A DNA stretch of 64,000 bases. Origin: JAJZGK01 sp035538795. GTDB lineage: Bacteria > Pseudomonadota > Alphaproteobacteria > Rhodospirillales > Magnetospirillaceae. Location of the stretch: assembly GCA_035538795.1 (NCBI GenBank), contig DATLJS010000069.1, positions 62,001-126,000 of the forward strand, read 5' to 3'. The notes under the pieces were generated by a model. That model saw nothing but the letters and a program-made list of their open reading frames with translations, made no database searches and was not told the DNA's origin. Position numbers and translations under genes: made by a program. This document shows positions 57,248 through 64,000 of the stretch, piece by piece. Every line of letters starts with the position of its first letter. Position 1 is the first letter of the stretch.

Positions 57248-58395
57248 CCGCCCAGCATGGCGGCGGCGTGGCGATCCGCAGCTTTGGCGGTCCTGCCGGC
57301 AGCGAGCATTTCATCCTGGTCGAGGCCCCCGACGCCGACGGCTTCGACGCCCAGCGCCGGGGACTGGAGGCGCGCTATGAGCAGGCGCTGAAGCGTCTGG
57401 CTCTGGGGACGGACAGCGCGGTGTTCCGCCGGGTCTTCTGCAGCGATCTGCAAAACCAGGCCGCCCTGCTGCCGGCCAGCGGCCTGCTGGACGAAAAGGT
57501 GGCGGTTTCGGTGGTGCAGCAGGCGCCGCTGTCGGGGCGCAAGCTGGCATTGCTGGCTTATCACATCGAGGCGCCGCAGCCTTTGGAGAAGCTCCGCCTG
57601 TCGCGCCATCATCTGCTGGTCGCCAAGGGCGGACAGCAGCACCTGTGGAGCACCCGCATGTGCTGCGGCATGGATGGGCCGGGTCTGTCGGCCTATGACC
57701 AGACGACGCAGATTTTCGAAGGATTCAGGCGCGCCCTGGAATGCCAGGGCGGAAATTTGCGCGATCACTGCGTGCGCACCTGGATTTATCTGCGCGACGT
57801 CGATTTGTTCTATCAGGGCATGGTCGAGGCGCGCACTCGGCATTTCTCAGCCCACGGGCTGACCCAGGACAGCCATTATCTAGCCAGCACCGGCATCGAA
57901 GGCGCTTGTTCCCACCGCTGGGATCTGGTGTCCATGGACGCCTATTCGGTGCTGGATTTGCAGCCCGCCCAGATGTCGTTCCTTAACGACTTTTCGGCCA
58001 TGTGCCCGACCCGCGATTACGGCGTGACCTTCGAGCGGGGAACCCGCATCGGCTATGCCGACCGCGCTCACCATTTTATCTCCGGCACGGCCAGCATCGA
58101 CGCCCAGGGACAAGTGATGAACGAAGGCCGGGTCGGACCTCAATTGGGCCGGGCGCTGGACAATGTGGAGGCCATTCTGCGACCGGGCGGGGCGGCTTTG
58201 ACCGACATGATGTATCTGTTGGTCTATCTGCGCGATCCGGCCGACGCCGCCGAGGTCCGGCGCAGCCTGAAACAGCGGCTGCCGATGGTTCCGGCCCTGT
58301 TGGTGCAGGGGGCCGTTTGCCGGCCCGAATGGCTGGTCGAGGTGGAGGGCGTGGCGATCAGCCGCGACAGCCGTCCGGATCTGCCGCCATTCTGA
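57244..58395 (+). CDS. Two-domain RidA-like protein, possibly a chorismatase
   Basis: A 383-residue enzyme, three times the length of ordinary RidA. The C-terminal third has the RidA-like fold features (FISGTASIDAQGQ, NVEAILRPGGAALTDMMYLL, VYLRD) and ends in AVCRPEWLVEVEG (Cys359, Glu366). The middle contains STGIEGACSHRWDLVSMDAY. This architecture is that of the FkbO/Hyg5/XanB2 chorismatases, which turn chorismate into dihydroxy-cyclohexadiene or hydroxybenzoate acids. That assignment is from recalled layout and the Cys/Glu spacing, not a search; an enamine hydrolase remains possible. Confidence 0.72.
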   Translation: MTAQHGGGVAIRSFGGPAGSEHFILVEAPDADGFDAQRRGLEARYEQALKRLALGTDSAVFRRVFCSDLQNQAALLPASGLLDEKVAVSVVQQAPLSGRKLALLAYHIEAPQPLEKLRLSRHHLLVAKGGQQHLWSTRMCCGMDGPGLSAYDQTTQIFEGFRRALECQGGNLRDHCVRTWIYLRDVDLFYQGMVEARTRHFSAHGLTQDSHYLASTGIEGACSHRWDLVSMDAYSVLDLQPAQMSFLNDFSAMCPTRDYGVTFERGTRIGYADRAHHFISGTASIDAQGQVMNEGRVGPQLGRALDNVEAILRPGGAALTDMMYLLVYLRDPADAAEVRRSLKQRLPMVPALLVQGAVCRPEWLVEVEGVAISRDSRPDLPPF

Positions 58396-58414
58396 AAACG
58401 GCGGCAGGACCGTC

Positions 58415-59530
58415 TCAGTTGATCTTGATCGGCGGCTGCTTCGTCAGCCAGTCCATGACCTGAGCGGCGATGGATTTGCAGGTCAGTTGAGCCGAAATGG
58501 CCAACTGCTTCTTTTCCTGGCTGATGTGCAGCATGCTTTCCACCAGCTTGCGCAGCACATCCTTGGCGAAATTGGGGTGCGCCAGCACGGCTTCGGCCTT
58601 GTTGCCGAAAGCTTTCTTCATGGCTTCCAGCAGCACGTCGGCCTTGTCGATGTTCAGGCGTTGCATTTCCTCGAGGCTCTCGGCCGAGATATAGCATAGA
58701 ACGTCGCCGTAGACGCTGGCCAAGGGCTTGTCGAGAGCGGCGCAGCTCATGAAAAAGGCTTTATCGCGCGAGAAGAAGCGCCAGGCCTTGTCGCCCAGGG
58801 TCTTGCGGTAGAAGTTGTACATGTCCGGCGACCACTGGGCGATGCCGCCGACGGAACCGGGATAGGCGGTGACGGCGTCCTTGAATTCGTCGCCGGCCAA
58901 TTGCTTGGCCTTCTTGAAGGTGCCTTGATCGAACTGGCAAACGGTATGGATCGCCTCGGGAGTATGCAGGGCCAGGATGGCGTCTTCCAATTCCAGCACC
59001 TGGACGGTGCTCATGGCGGCATAATGCTGCAACAGCGGCAGCTGCCAGTCGAAGGCCATGTATTTGCACAGCTCGCGCACTTTGCGCTCGTCGAAACCGC
59101 CGCCGACCTTGCGCTCGAACTGCTCGGTCTTCTTGAAGAAGATGAAGCGGGTCGTGGTGCGGGTCTCGGTGACGGTGCTTTCCTCCACGTCCTTGGTCGC
59201 CTGTTCCAGGAAATAACGGGCGCAGGTCTTGATCAGAAGCTGCTGCACCTGGGCCAAGGTAATGCCGCAGGACAAAACGTCTTCGGGCTGGCTGACGCCG
59301 CGGCCTTCGTCGTCGACGGCGATGGTTTCCAGGATTTCCGGATGGGCCTTGAACGACTGGATGAAGCCGTAAAGGGTGTCGGGATCGTGGATCAGGTCCT
59401 GATAGGTCACGCTTTCGGGCAGGAAGCCAGCCCCCTGAAGGGCCTCCATTGACCGTTTGACACCGTCGATGATTCCTTTCTTCTGTTCAGAAGTCATTTC
59501 GACGGCAGGCGGCAGTTGCGGTAGCGGCAT
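58415..59530 (-). CDS. Uncharacterised 371-residue cytoplasmic helical protein
   Basis: No family is recognised. The protein is soluble and almost all helical, with segments VGGGFDERKVRELCKYMAFD, WSPDMYNFYRKTLGDKAWRF and FMSCAALDKPLASVYGDVLC. Several cysteines are spread through it. The ATG at 59530 has a poorly spaced AGGA; Met12 (59497) is an alternative. It is convergent to the chorismatase-like gene, with only 19 bp between them, and has no operon partner on its strand nearby. Confidence 0.72.
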   Translation of the reverse strand: MPLPQLPPAVEMTSEQKKGIIDGVKRSMEALQGAGFLPESVTYQDLIHDPDTLYGFIQSFKAHPEILETIAVDDEGRGVSQPEDVLSCGITLAQVQQLLIKTCARYFLEQATKDVEESTVTETRTTTRFIFFKKTEQFERKVGGGFDERKVRELCKYMAFDWQLPLLQHYAAMSTVQVLELEDAILALHTPEAIHTVCQFDQGTFKKAKQLAGDEFKDAVTAYPGSVGGIAQWSPDMYNFYRKTLGDKAWRFFSRDKAFFMSCAALDKPLASVYGDVLCYISAESLEEMQRLNIDKADVLLEAMKKAFGNKAEAVLAHPNFAKDVLRKLVESMLHISQEKKQLAISAQLTCKSIAAQVMDWLTKQPPIKIN

Positions 59531-59595
59531 AATCCTGAAATCCCAAGCGGATGCGGGGTAAAAATCACTCCATTACCGGAACGGGTCAACCTTTT

Positions 59596-60561
59596 TTAAG
59601 GAGTAGCCTGTTCGGACCTTTGCCACAGCCAAGTCAATTCATGCTTGTTGTGGGCCAGATGGAACAGCCGCGATCCTGGAACGGCGGCGAATCGGGCTGC
59701 GGTTTCATGGTCGGTGTCGCCTTGAAACTTCAGGGTGCACAGCATCGCCTTGACCTGACCCGAAAGCCGCCACTTCTCGACGAAGGTGAACAGGCGGCTG
59801 GGATAGCAGATGACGTCCGAGAACAGCCAGTCCACCGGCCCGGTTTCGCGGGGTTCGACGGCGAAGGCGCTTTGGCGCAAGGCGGTGACGCCGGGCAGCG
59901 AAGCGATGTGCGGGGCCAGGGGCGCTTTGTCGACGCTGATGACTTTGGCGCCCAGGCCCTGGATCACCCAGGTCCAGCCGCCGGGCGACGCGCCCAGGTC
60001 CAGGCACAGCTCGCCTGGTTTCGGGGCAATGCCGGTGACGGTGAAGGCATCCCACAGCTTCAGATAGGCGCGGTTGGGCGGGCTGGTTTTGTCCTCGACG
60101 AAATGCACCTCGCCATTGGCGAAGGGGCTGGAGCAGGCGGGTGCGGCCAGAACCGTCTTCTCGTCGAGAAAGCACCACGAACCCAGCGGCGAAATGGGCG
60201 GCGTTTGGCCGAAGGTCAGCGGCCTGGCGGAAACGGGGGGCAGCTTTTCCACCACCAGATTGGTGCGCCGGTGCAGATGGAAGGCATAAGCAGCCCAGTT
60301 GCGCTGGATCGACTTCAGGGCGCGGGCGGCGTCGCCGATGGACTCGACGGCGATGATGCGGGGCTCGAACCAGACGTTCTGGGCCCAGGCGGCCGGACGC
60401 GGCGGACCGTCGGCCAGGATCAGCCGGCCGTATTGAGCGCGGATGTCGCCCAATTCATGCAGCAGATCGGCTTCGTACCCTTCGGCCGCCAGATAGGCGG
60501 TGCCGCCGGACGGTTCGCCGGGAAGCTCTCGAACAGGTGACGTGGTGGGGGTGTCGGCCAA
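59596..60561 (-). CDS. RlmM-like FtsJ-family methyltransferase
   Basis: A 321-residue SAM methyltransferase with the FtsJ/RrmJ fold. SAM motif CLDLGASPGGWTWVIQGLGA, then DWLFSDVICYPSRL and the late catalytic-type Lys in MLCTLKFQGDTDHE. The N-terminal 120 residues resemble the RNA-binding part of RlmM, which 2'-O-methylates C2498 of 23S rRNA. The exact RNA target here is inferred from that similarity. Confidence 0.85.
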   Translation of the reverse strand: MADTPTTSPVRELPGEPSGGTAYLAAEGYEADLLHELGDIRAQYGRLILADGPPRPAAWAQNVWFEPRIIAVESIGDAARALKSIQRNWAAYAFHLHRRTNLVVEKLPPVSARPLTFGQTPPISPLGSWCFLDEKTVLAAPACSSPFANGEVHFVEDKTSPPNRAYLKLWDAFTVTGIAPKPGELCLDLGASPGGWTWVIQGLGAKVISVDKAPLAPHIASLPGVTALRQSAFAVEPRETGPVDWLFSDVICYPSRLFTFVEKWRLSGQVKAMLCTLKFQGDTDHETAARFAAVPGSRLFHLAHNKHELTWLWQRSEQATP

Positions 60562-60666
60562 GTTTCTATCCGCTCTTTTCCAGCCGCCGGGAAAGCGGCG
60601 GCCAAGCGTCCCAAGAACGCTTGGCCCAAGGGGCTTGCGTCAGGCCAGGCGGCCTGGCGGCGTCAA

Positions 60667-60912
60667 TCAGGAATTGGCGAAGGCGCAGCCGCCGCCCATG
60701 CAGCCGCCGCCGGTGGCGCAGGACGGCATGGGAGCCGGGGCGCTTTTGGCCTTGGCGACGCTGGGAGCCATGATCGACTTGCTGATGTGAACGTCGCCGC
60801 ATTCGGGACAGGTGATGGCGTTGGCGGCGGCTTTTTCGTCGTAATCGGAGGAATTCGAGAACCATTCCTCGAAGGCATGGCCCTGGCTGCATTGCACGCT
60901 GTAGCGGATCAT
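60667..60912 (-). CDS. Short DUF1178/FmdB-type zinc-ribbon protein with a Gly-Cys tail
   Basis: An 81-residue protein. The start MIRYSVQCSQGHAFEEWF and the later CPECGDVHISKSIMAP give two metal-binding half-knuckles as in the DUF1178 and FmdB groups. DUF1178 proteins are usually about twice as long; here the body is replaced by a tail with CATGGGCMGGGC. It is probably a small zinc protein; its function is unknown. Confidence 0.8.
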   Translation of the reverse strand: MIRYSVQCSQGHAFEEWFSNSSDYDEKAAANAITCPECGDVHISKSIMAPSVAKAKSAPAPMPSCATGGGCMGGGCAFANS

Positions 60913-60987
60913 GGGACGGCGCTCCGGCTGTTCGGGGAAAACTTGAGCGCAGTTCTAGCGGTTGCTTCGGACTGAAATCAAGCAGCC

Positions 60988-62124
60988 TTAGCCGAACAGG
61001 CCCTTGCGCACCGTGGTCAGCAGCTTGCCCAGGCCGGCTTTCTGCGTCTGTAGGCCGTCGAGATCCTGAGGGCTGAGGCCGGGAGCCGGCGGCATGGGGG
61101 CGGAAATCTGATCGGCGCTGGCGGCGGAATCCGTATAGGCCACTTGATCGGTATGATCGACAATGGTGGCGGCCGCCAGGGCCGAGGGATTGACCGGCGG
61201 CACGTAGGCGGGGGGCCAGTGGGATTGCTCGAACGGCCAAGACGGGTCGGCGGTCTTGGCTCCCTTGGCGGTTAGGGCGGCCAGAACGGTCTTGTTGGTC
61301 TGCTCGTAATGAGCCACCTGGGACGCGGAATGCCGCTTCGACGAGGCGATCCTGGCCGAATTCTCGGCAGCCGCCGCCAGATCGACGCCGCCCACCAAGG
61401 CATTGCCGGACGAGGCGCCGTCGGGAGAGGCGCTGACCGTGGGCTGGTCTTCCATCTTGGCGTATTGCCGCATGGGCCGTTCGATGGCGTGGTTGATCTT
61501 GTCATAGACGGCGGCGACGCTCTGGGCGCTGTGGTTGGCGTCGTAGAATACCGTGGGATTTTTGCGGGCGGCCTGCGGCACCAGGGCGGCGGCGCTCTGC
61601 TGGGGGTTCTGGTCGCGGGCCTTCAGCACCTTGGCGGCGCCGCCCGGGCCCAGGAAATGGGCCATATAAAGGTCGGTCGAGCTGACCGGACGCCCCAGGG
61701 TGCGCTCCAGCCAGGCCTTGTTGTCCTTGGCGTATTCGCCGGCCATCATGGCCGACAGCTTGGGGTCGCGGCGCAGGTCGAGAATCTGCTGGCGGGCGGC
61801 GGCGTCGGAAACGCTGTATTCGCCGTGGCTGTTCTTGGTGATCTTGTCGGCCAGGTCGCCCAGGCCGTGGCTGGCGCCGTGCAGCTTGACCAGCTGCATC
61901 CAGGTGCCCTTGGTGAACTGGTAAAGCCCGGCGGCCGACGAGGCGCGCGAAGAGGAATTGCTCTGAAAGTCGCTTTCCTTGCCGGCCTGGGCCATCAGAT
62001 AGCTGAAGCTGATGCCGGTATTGCGGCTGGCCTGCTGGATGTGCCCGGCCATGCGATTGGCGGCTTGCTGCCGTTCCGTCTGAACGGGAACAAGCTGGAC
62101 GGGGGTGTTGTCCGTCTCTTTCAT
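60988..62124 (-). CDS. SLT-domain (lytic transglycosylase-like) protein without a signal peptide
   Basis: A 378-residue protein. The N-terminal domain shows the lytic transglycosylase pattern: catalytic Glu in MAQAGKESDFQSNSSS, then AAGLYQFTKGTW and later LYMAHFLGPGGAAKVL. The rest is Ala/Ser/Pro-rich and probably disordered. There is no signal peptide or membrane helix, so export would need a dedicated system such as the flagellar one, as for some rod-associated muramidases. No flagellar gene is in the window. Confidence 0.82.
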   Translation of the reverse strand: MKETDNTPVQLVPVQTERQQAANRMAGHIQQASRNTGISFSYLMAQAGKESDFQSNSSSRASSAAGLYQFTKGTWMQLVKLHGASHGLGDLADKITKNSHGEYSVSDAAARQQILDLRRDPKLSAMMAGEYAKDNKAWLERTLGRPVSSTDLYMAHFLGPGGAAKVLKARDQNPQQSAAALVPQAARKNPTVFYDANHSAQSVAAVYDKINHAIERPMRQYAKMEDQPTVSASPDGASSGNALVGGVDLAAAAENSARIASSKRHSASQVAHYEQTNKTVLAALTAKGAKTADPSWPFEQSHWPPAYVPPVNPSALAAATIVDHTDQVAYTDSAASADQISAPMPPAPGLSPQDLDGLQTQKAGLGKLLTTVRKGLFG

Positions 62125-62190
62125 GGAAGTCGTCTCCCTTGAGCGCCAGTCTGTAGGATAGCGCTCAGGGGTTAAAGAATCCCAAACGCG

Positions 62191-62490
62191 CTATTTTTTT
62201 GGAAAATAGCCTTTGTCGCGCATGCAGGCGTTGATGATGCCGTCCATCTGCCTGCGGGTAACGGCGCGGTCGGCCATGGACATGGGATCGCTGCTGCGTT
62301 CGTCGTCGAAATAGCCGCCGCCGGCGCCGGTGCCGACTTCGGAGTCCGCATAATGGCGGCAATCCATGTAATCGTGCTCGGCCATCTTGCGGGGCAGATT
62401 GGGGTTGACCCAGGGAACTTCGCCGGCGCAGGCGGTCAGGGTGGCAAAGGCGGCGATGGCGACAAGCGGGGCGGTCAGGCGACGGAACAT
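62191..62490 (-). CDS. Small lipoprotein of unknown function
   Basis: A 99-residue putative lipoprotein with the lipobox LTAC (Cys21). The mature part has a Cys in MDCRHYADSE and another in INACMRDKGYFPKK, a pattern found in small proteobacterial lipoproteins and suggesting a disulfide. Function unknown. It is on the same strand as the SLT-domain gene, 66 bp upstream of it. Confidence 0.75.
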   Translation of the reverse strand: MFRRLTAPLVAIAAFATLTACAGEVPWVNPNLPRKMAEHDYMDCRHYADSEVGTGAGGGYFDDERSSDPMSMADRAVTRRQMDGIINACMRDKGYFPKK

Positions 62491-62535
62491 GATGTCTTAG
62501 TCCGATGGGAAAGCGTTACGGGCGCGACCATACTA

Positions 62536-62572
62536 AAAGAAAAACCCCGCCTCCAGTGCCGAAGGCGGGGTT
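62536..62572 (-). terminator. Intrinsic terminator of the hydratase gene
   Basis: On the minus strand a 10-bp stem (AACCCCGCCT with its complement, 10-nt loop) runs into TTTTTCTTTTA, 22 bp after the stop of the MaoC-family gene. Confidence 0.87.
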
Positions 62573-62593
62573 CTCGATAAAACCGGGTTGCGA

Positions 62594-63022
62594 TCAGCCC
62601 TTGGACGGAATCATCAGGCTGGCATCGCCGTCGATGACGACGGTCGAGCCGACGGTGACGGTGGTCTTGAAGCTGGCCCGCTTCTTTTCCGGGAACAGTT
62701 CGACCAGTTCGACCTTGGCCACTACGGTGTCGCCGATCTTCACCGGAGCCTTGAACTTCAGGCTCTGGGACAGATAGATGCAGCCCGGGCCGGGCAGCTT
62801 GGTGCCGAACACGGTGGAGATGAAACCGGCCGACAGCATGCCGTGGGCGATGCGGCCCTTGAACATGGTGGTGCTGGCGAATTCCTCGTTCAGATGGACA
62901 GGGTTGGTATCACCCGAAATGCCGGCGAACAGGACGATGTCGGCCTCGGTCACGGTCTTGGCGTAGGTGGCGGTCTGGCCGACCTGGAGGTCTTCGAAAT
63001 AATATCCCTGCAAATCGCTCAT
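62594..63022 (-). CDS. MaoC-family (R)-specific enoyl-CoA hydratase, PhaJ-like
   Basis: A 142-residue hot-dog-fold hydratase. The active site is in FAGISGDTNPVHLNEEF (Asp and His), followed by GRIAHGMLSAGFISTVFG. PhaJ-type enzymes convert enoyl-CoA to (R)-3-hydroxyacyl-CoA for polyhydroxyalkanoate synthesis, which fits the phasin gene elsewhere in the window. The ATG at 63022 has a GGA 7 nt upstream; an in-frame ATG at 63034 is the alternative. Single gene with its own promoter and terminator. Confidence 0.9.
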   Translation of the reverse strand: MSDLQGYYFEDLQVGQTATYAKTVTEADIVLFAGISGDTNPVHLNEEFASTTMFKGRIAHGMLSAGFISTVFGTKLPGPGCIYLSQSLKFKAPVKIGDTVVAKVELVELFPEKKRASFKTTVTVGSTVVIDGDASLMIPSKG

Positions 63023-63088
63023 GGCTTGGTCCATTCTTCACGAGAGGATTTCATCCGCGTCTCCGCTGCCGGAGACGACGGCGGAAGG

Positions 63089-63117
63089 ATTATACGCAAG
63101 GCCCATCCTCACCACAA
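63089..63117 (-). promoter_or_regulatory. Sigma-70 promoter of the hydratase gene
   Basis: TTGTGG and a perfect TATAAT are separated by 17 bp on the minus strand, about 66 bp before the ATG at 63022. Confidence 0.65.
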
Positions 63118-63237
63118 GTTGCGCCCCTATGACAGATTCCCTCGGCCGGGCGTGATATAAAAGGCCGGTTCCTATTGCTTATCTTGGCGCAATCGAATAC
63201 CCCTTACCGTTTCCAAAAACGGGCCTTCAGGGAATCC

Positions 63238-64000
63238 ATGCGCCTTTTCCGTCACTACACCGAACTGCCTGCCGATGTGCGCGGGGGCGTGGTGGCGCTT
63301 GGCAATTTCGACGGCGTGCATTTGGGGCATCAGGCGGTGATCGGCCGGGCTCAGGCTTTGGCCCGTGAGCAGAGCCTGGCCTGCGGCGTGATGAGCTTCG
63401 AGCCGCATCCCCGTTCGGTGTTCAAGCCGGACCGCCCGCCCTTCCGCCTGACGCCGTTCCGCGTCAAGGCGCGGCTGATCGAGGGCATGGGCCTGGATTT
63501 TCTGGTCATGCAGCATTTTGATCTGGCCTTCGCCTCGCATACGGCCGAGGACTTCGTCGATCAGGCGCTGGTGGGCGGCTTGGGCGTGCGCCATGTGGTG
63601 GTGGGCTACGACTACGAATTCGGCAAGGGCCGCAGCGGCCACGGCGAACTGCTGAAGCAGATGGCCGCCCGGCGCGGCTTCGAGGCGACGCTGGTCGAGC
63701 CGATCAGCGCCGATGGCGGCGCCGTCTATTCCTCGACCGCCATCCGTCATGCCCTGTCCGAGGGCCGGGCCGAAGATGCCGCCGCCATTCTCGGCCGATT
63801 CTGGGAAATCGAGGGCCGCGTCGAGCACGGCGACGCCCGCGGCCGCACCATCGGCTTTCCCACGGCCAATGTCGAGATGGCCGACTATCTGCATCCGGCG
63901 CGGGGCGTCTATGCGGTTTTCGCCGGCATCGACCAGGCTGGCCGCACCGAATGGCGTCCCGGCGTCGCCAATTTCGGCAGCCGCCCGACCTTCGATAAGG
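63238..64000 (+). CDS. ribF: Riboflavin kinase / FAD synthetase (3' end outside window)
   Basis: The first 254 codons of RibF, which makes FMN and FAD from riboflavin. Translating from the ATG at 63238 gives the adenylyltransferase domain (VVALGNFDGVHLGHQAVIG, GYDYEFGKGRSG, YSSTAIRHALSEG) and then the flavokinase domain (GRTIGFPTANVEM, ARGVYAV), open to the end of the window. AGGGAA precedes the start. A long opposite-strand frame covering the same bases is a coding shadow. Confidence 0.96.
   Translation, partial: MRLFRHYTELPADVRGGVVALGNFDGVHLGHQAVIGRAQALAREQSLACGVMSFEPHPRSVFKPDRPPFRLTPFRVKARLIEGMGLDFLVMQHFDLAFASHTAEDFVDQALVGGLGVRHVVVGYDYEFGKGRSGHGELLKQMAARRGFEATLVEPISADGGAVYSSTAIRHALSEGRAEDAAAILGRFWEIEGRVEHGDARGRTIGFPTANVEMADYLHPARGVYAVFAGIDQAGRTEWRPGVANFGSRPTFDK

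Noticed and set aside
63172..63894. Minus-strand frame near the right end
   Set aside because: It lies opposite ribF, whose plus-strand translation shows the full adenylyltransferase motifs.

Overview
The window looks like ordinary chromosome from a high-GC alphaproteobacterium of the Rhodospirillales, most like Magnetospirillum or a close relative. This is inferred from protein family content and gene order: tandem glycine riboswitch-gcvT-gcvH-gcvPA-gcvPB, uvrC-pgsA-moeA-moaD-moaE, metX-metW, a PetP/PetR-type regulator pair, a phasin and a DUF2333 protein. No magnetosome genes, rRNA, tRNA, prophage, insertion sequence or CRISPR array was seen. About 69 protein genes are supported, two of them cut by the window ends (a glycosyltransferase on the left, ribF on the right), plus one candidate 22-codon gene.

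Layout. 1-8.5 kb: a glycosyltransferase end, then a leftward operon (cobA, a TauE/SafE-like membrane protein, a Sco protein, cobB, ycgN) divergent from cbiD-cobK, then leftward metX-metW. 8.6-16.8 kb: a TPR protein and an SDR epimerase, a small cytochrome c, a DinG-like helicase, a Cache-domain histidine kinase and trpS. 16.8-21.9 kb: a rightward row of DUF2333, TIGR02186, Usp, a TonB-like protein, nfu and a Bax-like glucosaminidase. 21.9-26.5 kb: a secreted phosphoesterase, ispH-thrB-rnhA leftward, and a lipoprotein. 26.5-29.5 kb: an isolated trio of TadE, TadE and TadG-like proteins with a CRP-like site. 29.5-34.2 kb: the glycine cleavage operon under a tandem glycine riboswitch. 34.3-43.9 kb: a voltage-gated potassium channel, ridA, prs, a lipoprotein, the hldD-lgt-midA-like-pgeF operon, ubiK, a YbjN protein with proC, and a phasin. 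44-52.8 kb: an orphan helical protein, the petP-petR-kinase regulatory operon, ilvE, a second orphan protein, and the moeA/moaD/moaE molybdenum cofactor genes behind uvrC-pgsA. 54.8-64 kb: a 426-bp gap with DnaA boxes and an AT-rich core, folB with a pteridine-reductase-like SDR, a 2OG-Fe(II) oxygenase coupled to a two-domain RidA/chorismatase-like enzyme, a third orphan protein, an RlmM-like methyltransferase, a short DUF1178-type protein, an SLT-domain protein, a lipoprotein, a PhaJ-like hydratase and ribF.

Functional links. Cofactor supply is a recurring theme (cobalamin, molybdopterin, folate, riboflavin, lipoylated GcvH, Fe-S carrier Nfu). Methionine synthesis (metX/metW) and the glycine cleavage system feed one-carbon metabolism. 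The phasin and the PhaJ-like hydratase suggest polyhydroxyalkanoate storage. Many starts are set by 4-bp ATGA or GTGA overlaps, so translational coupling is common. The less ordinary items are the oxygenase/chorismatase-like pair, three orphan helical proteins, the origin-like gap before uvrC, a CTG start codon, a visible ribosome-site switch in the glycine riboswitch, and several promoters lying at or almost at the start codon.
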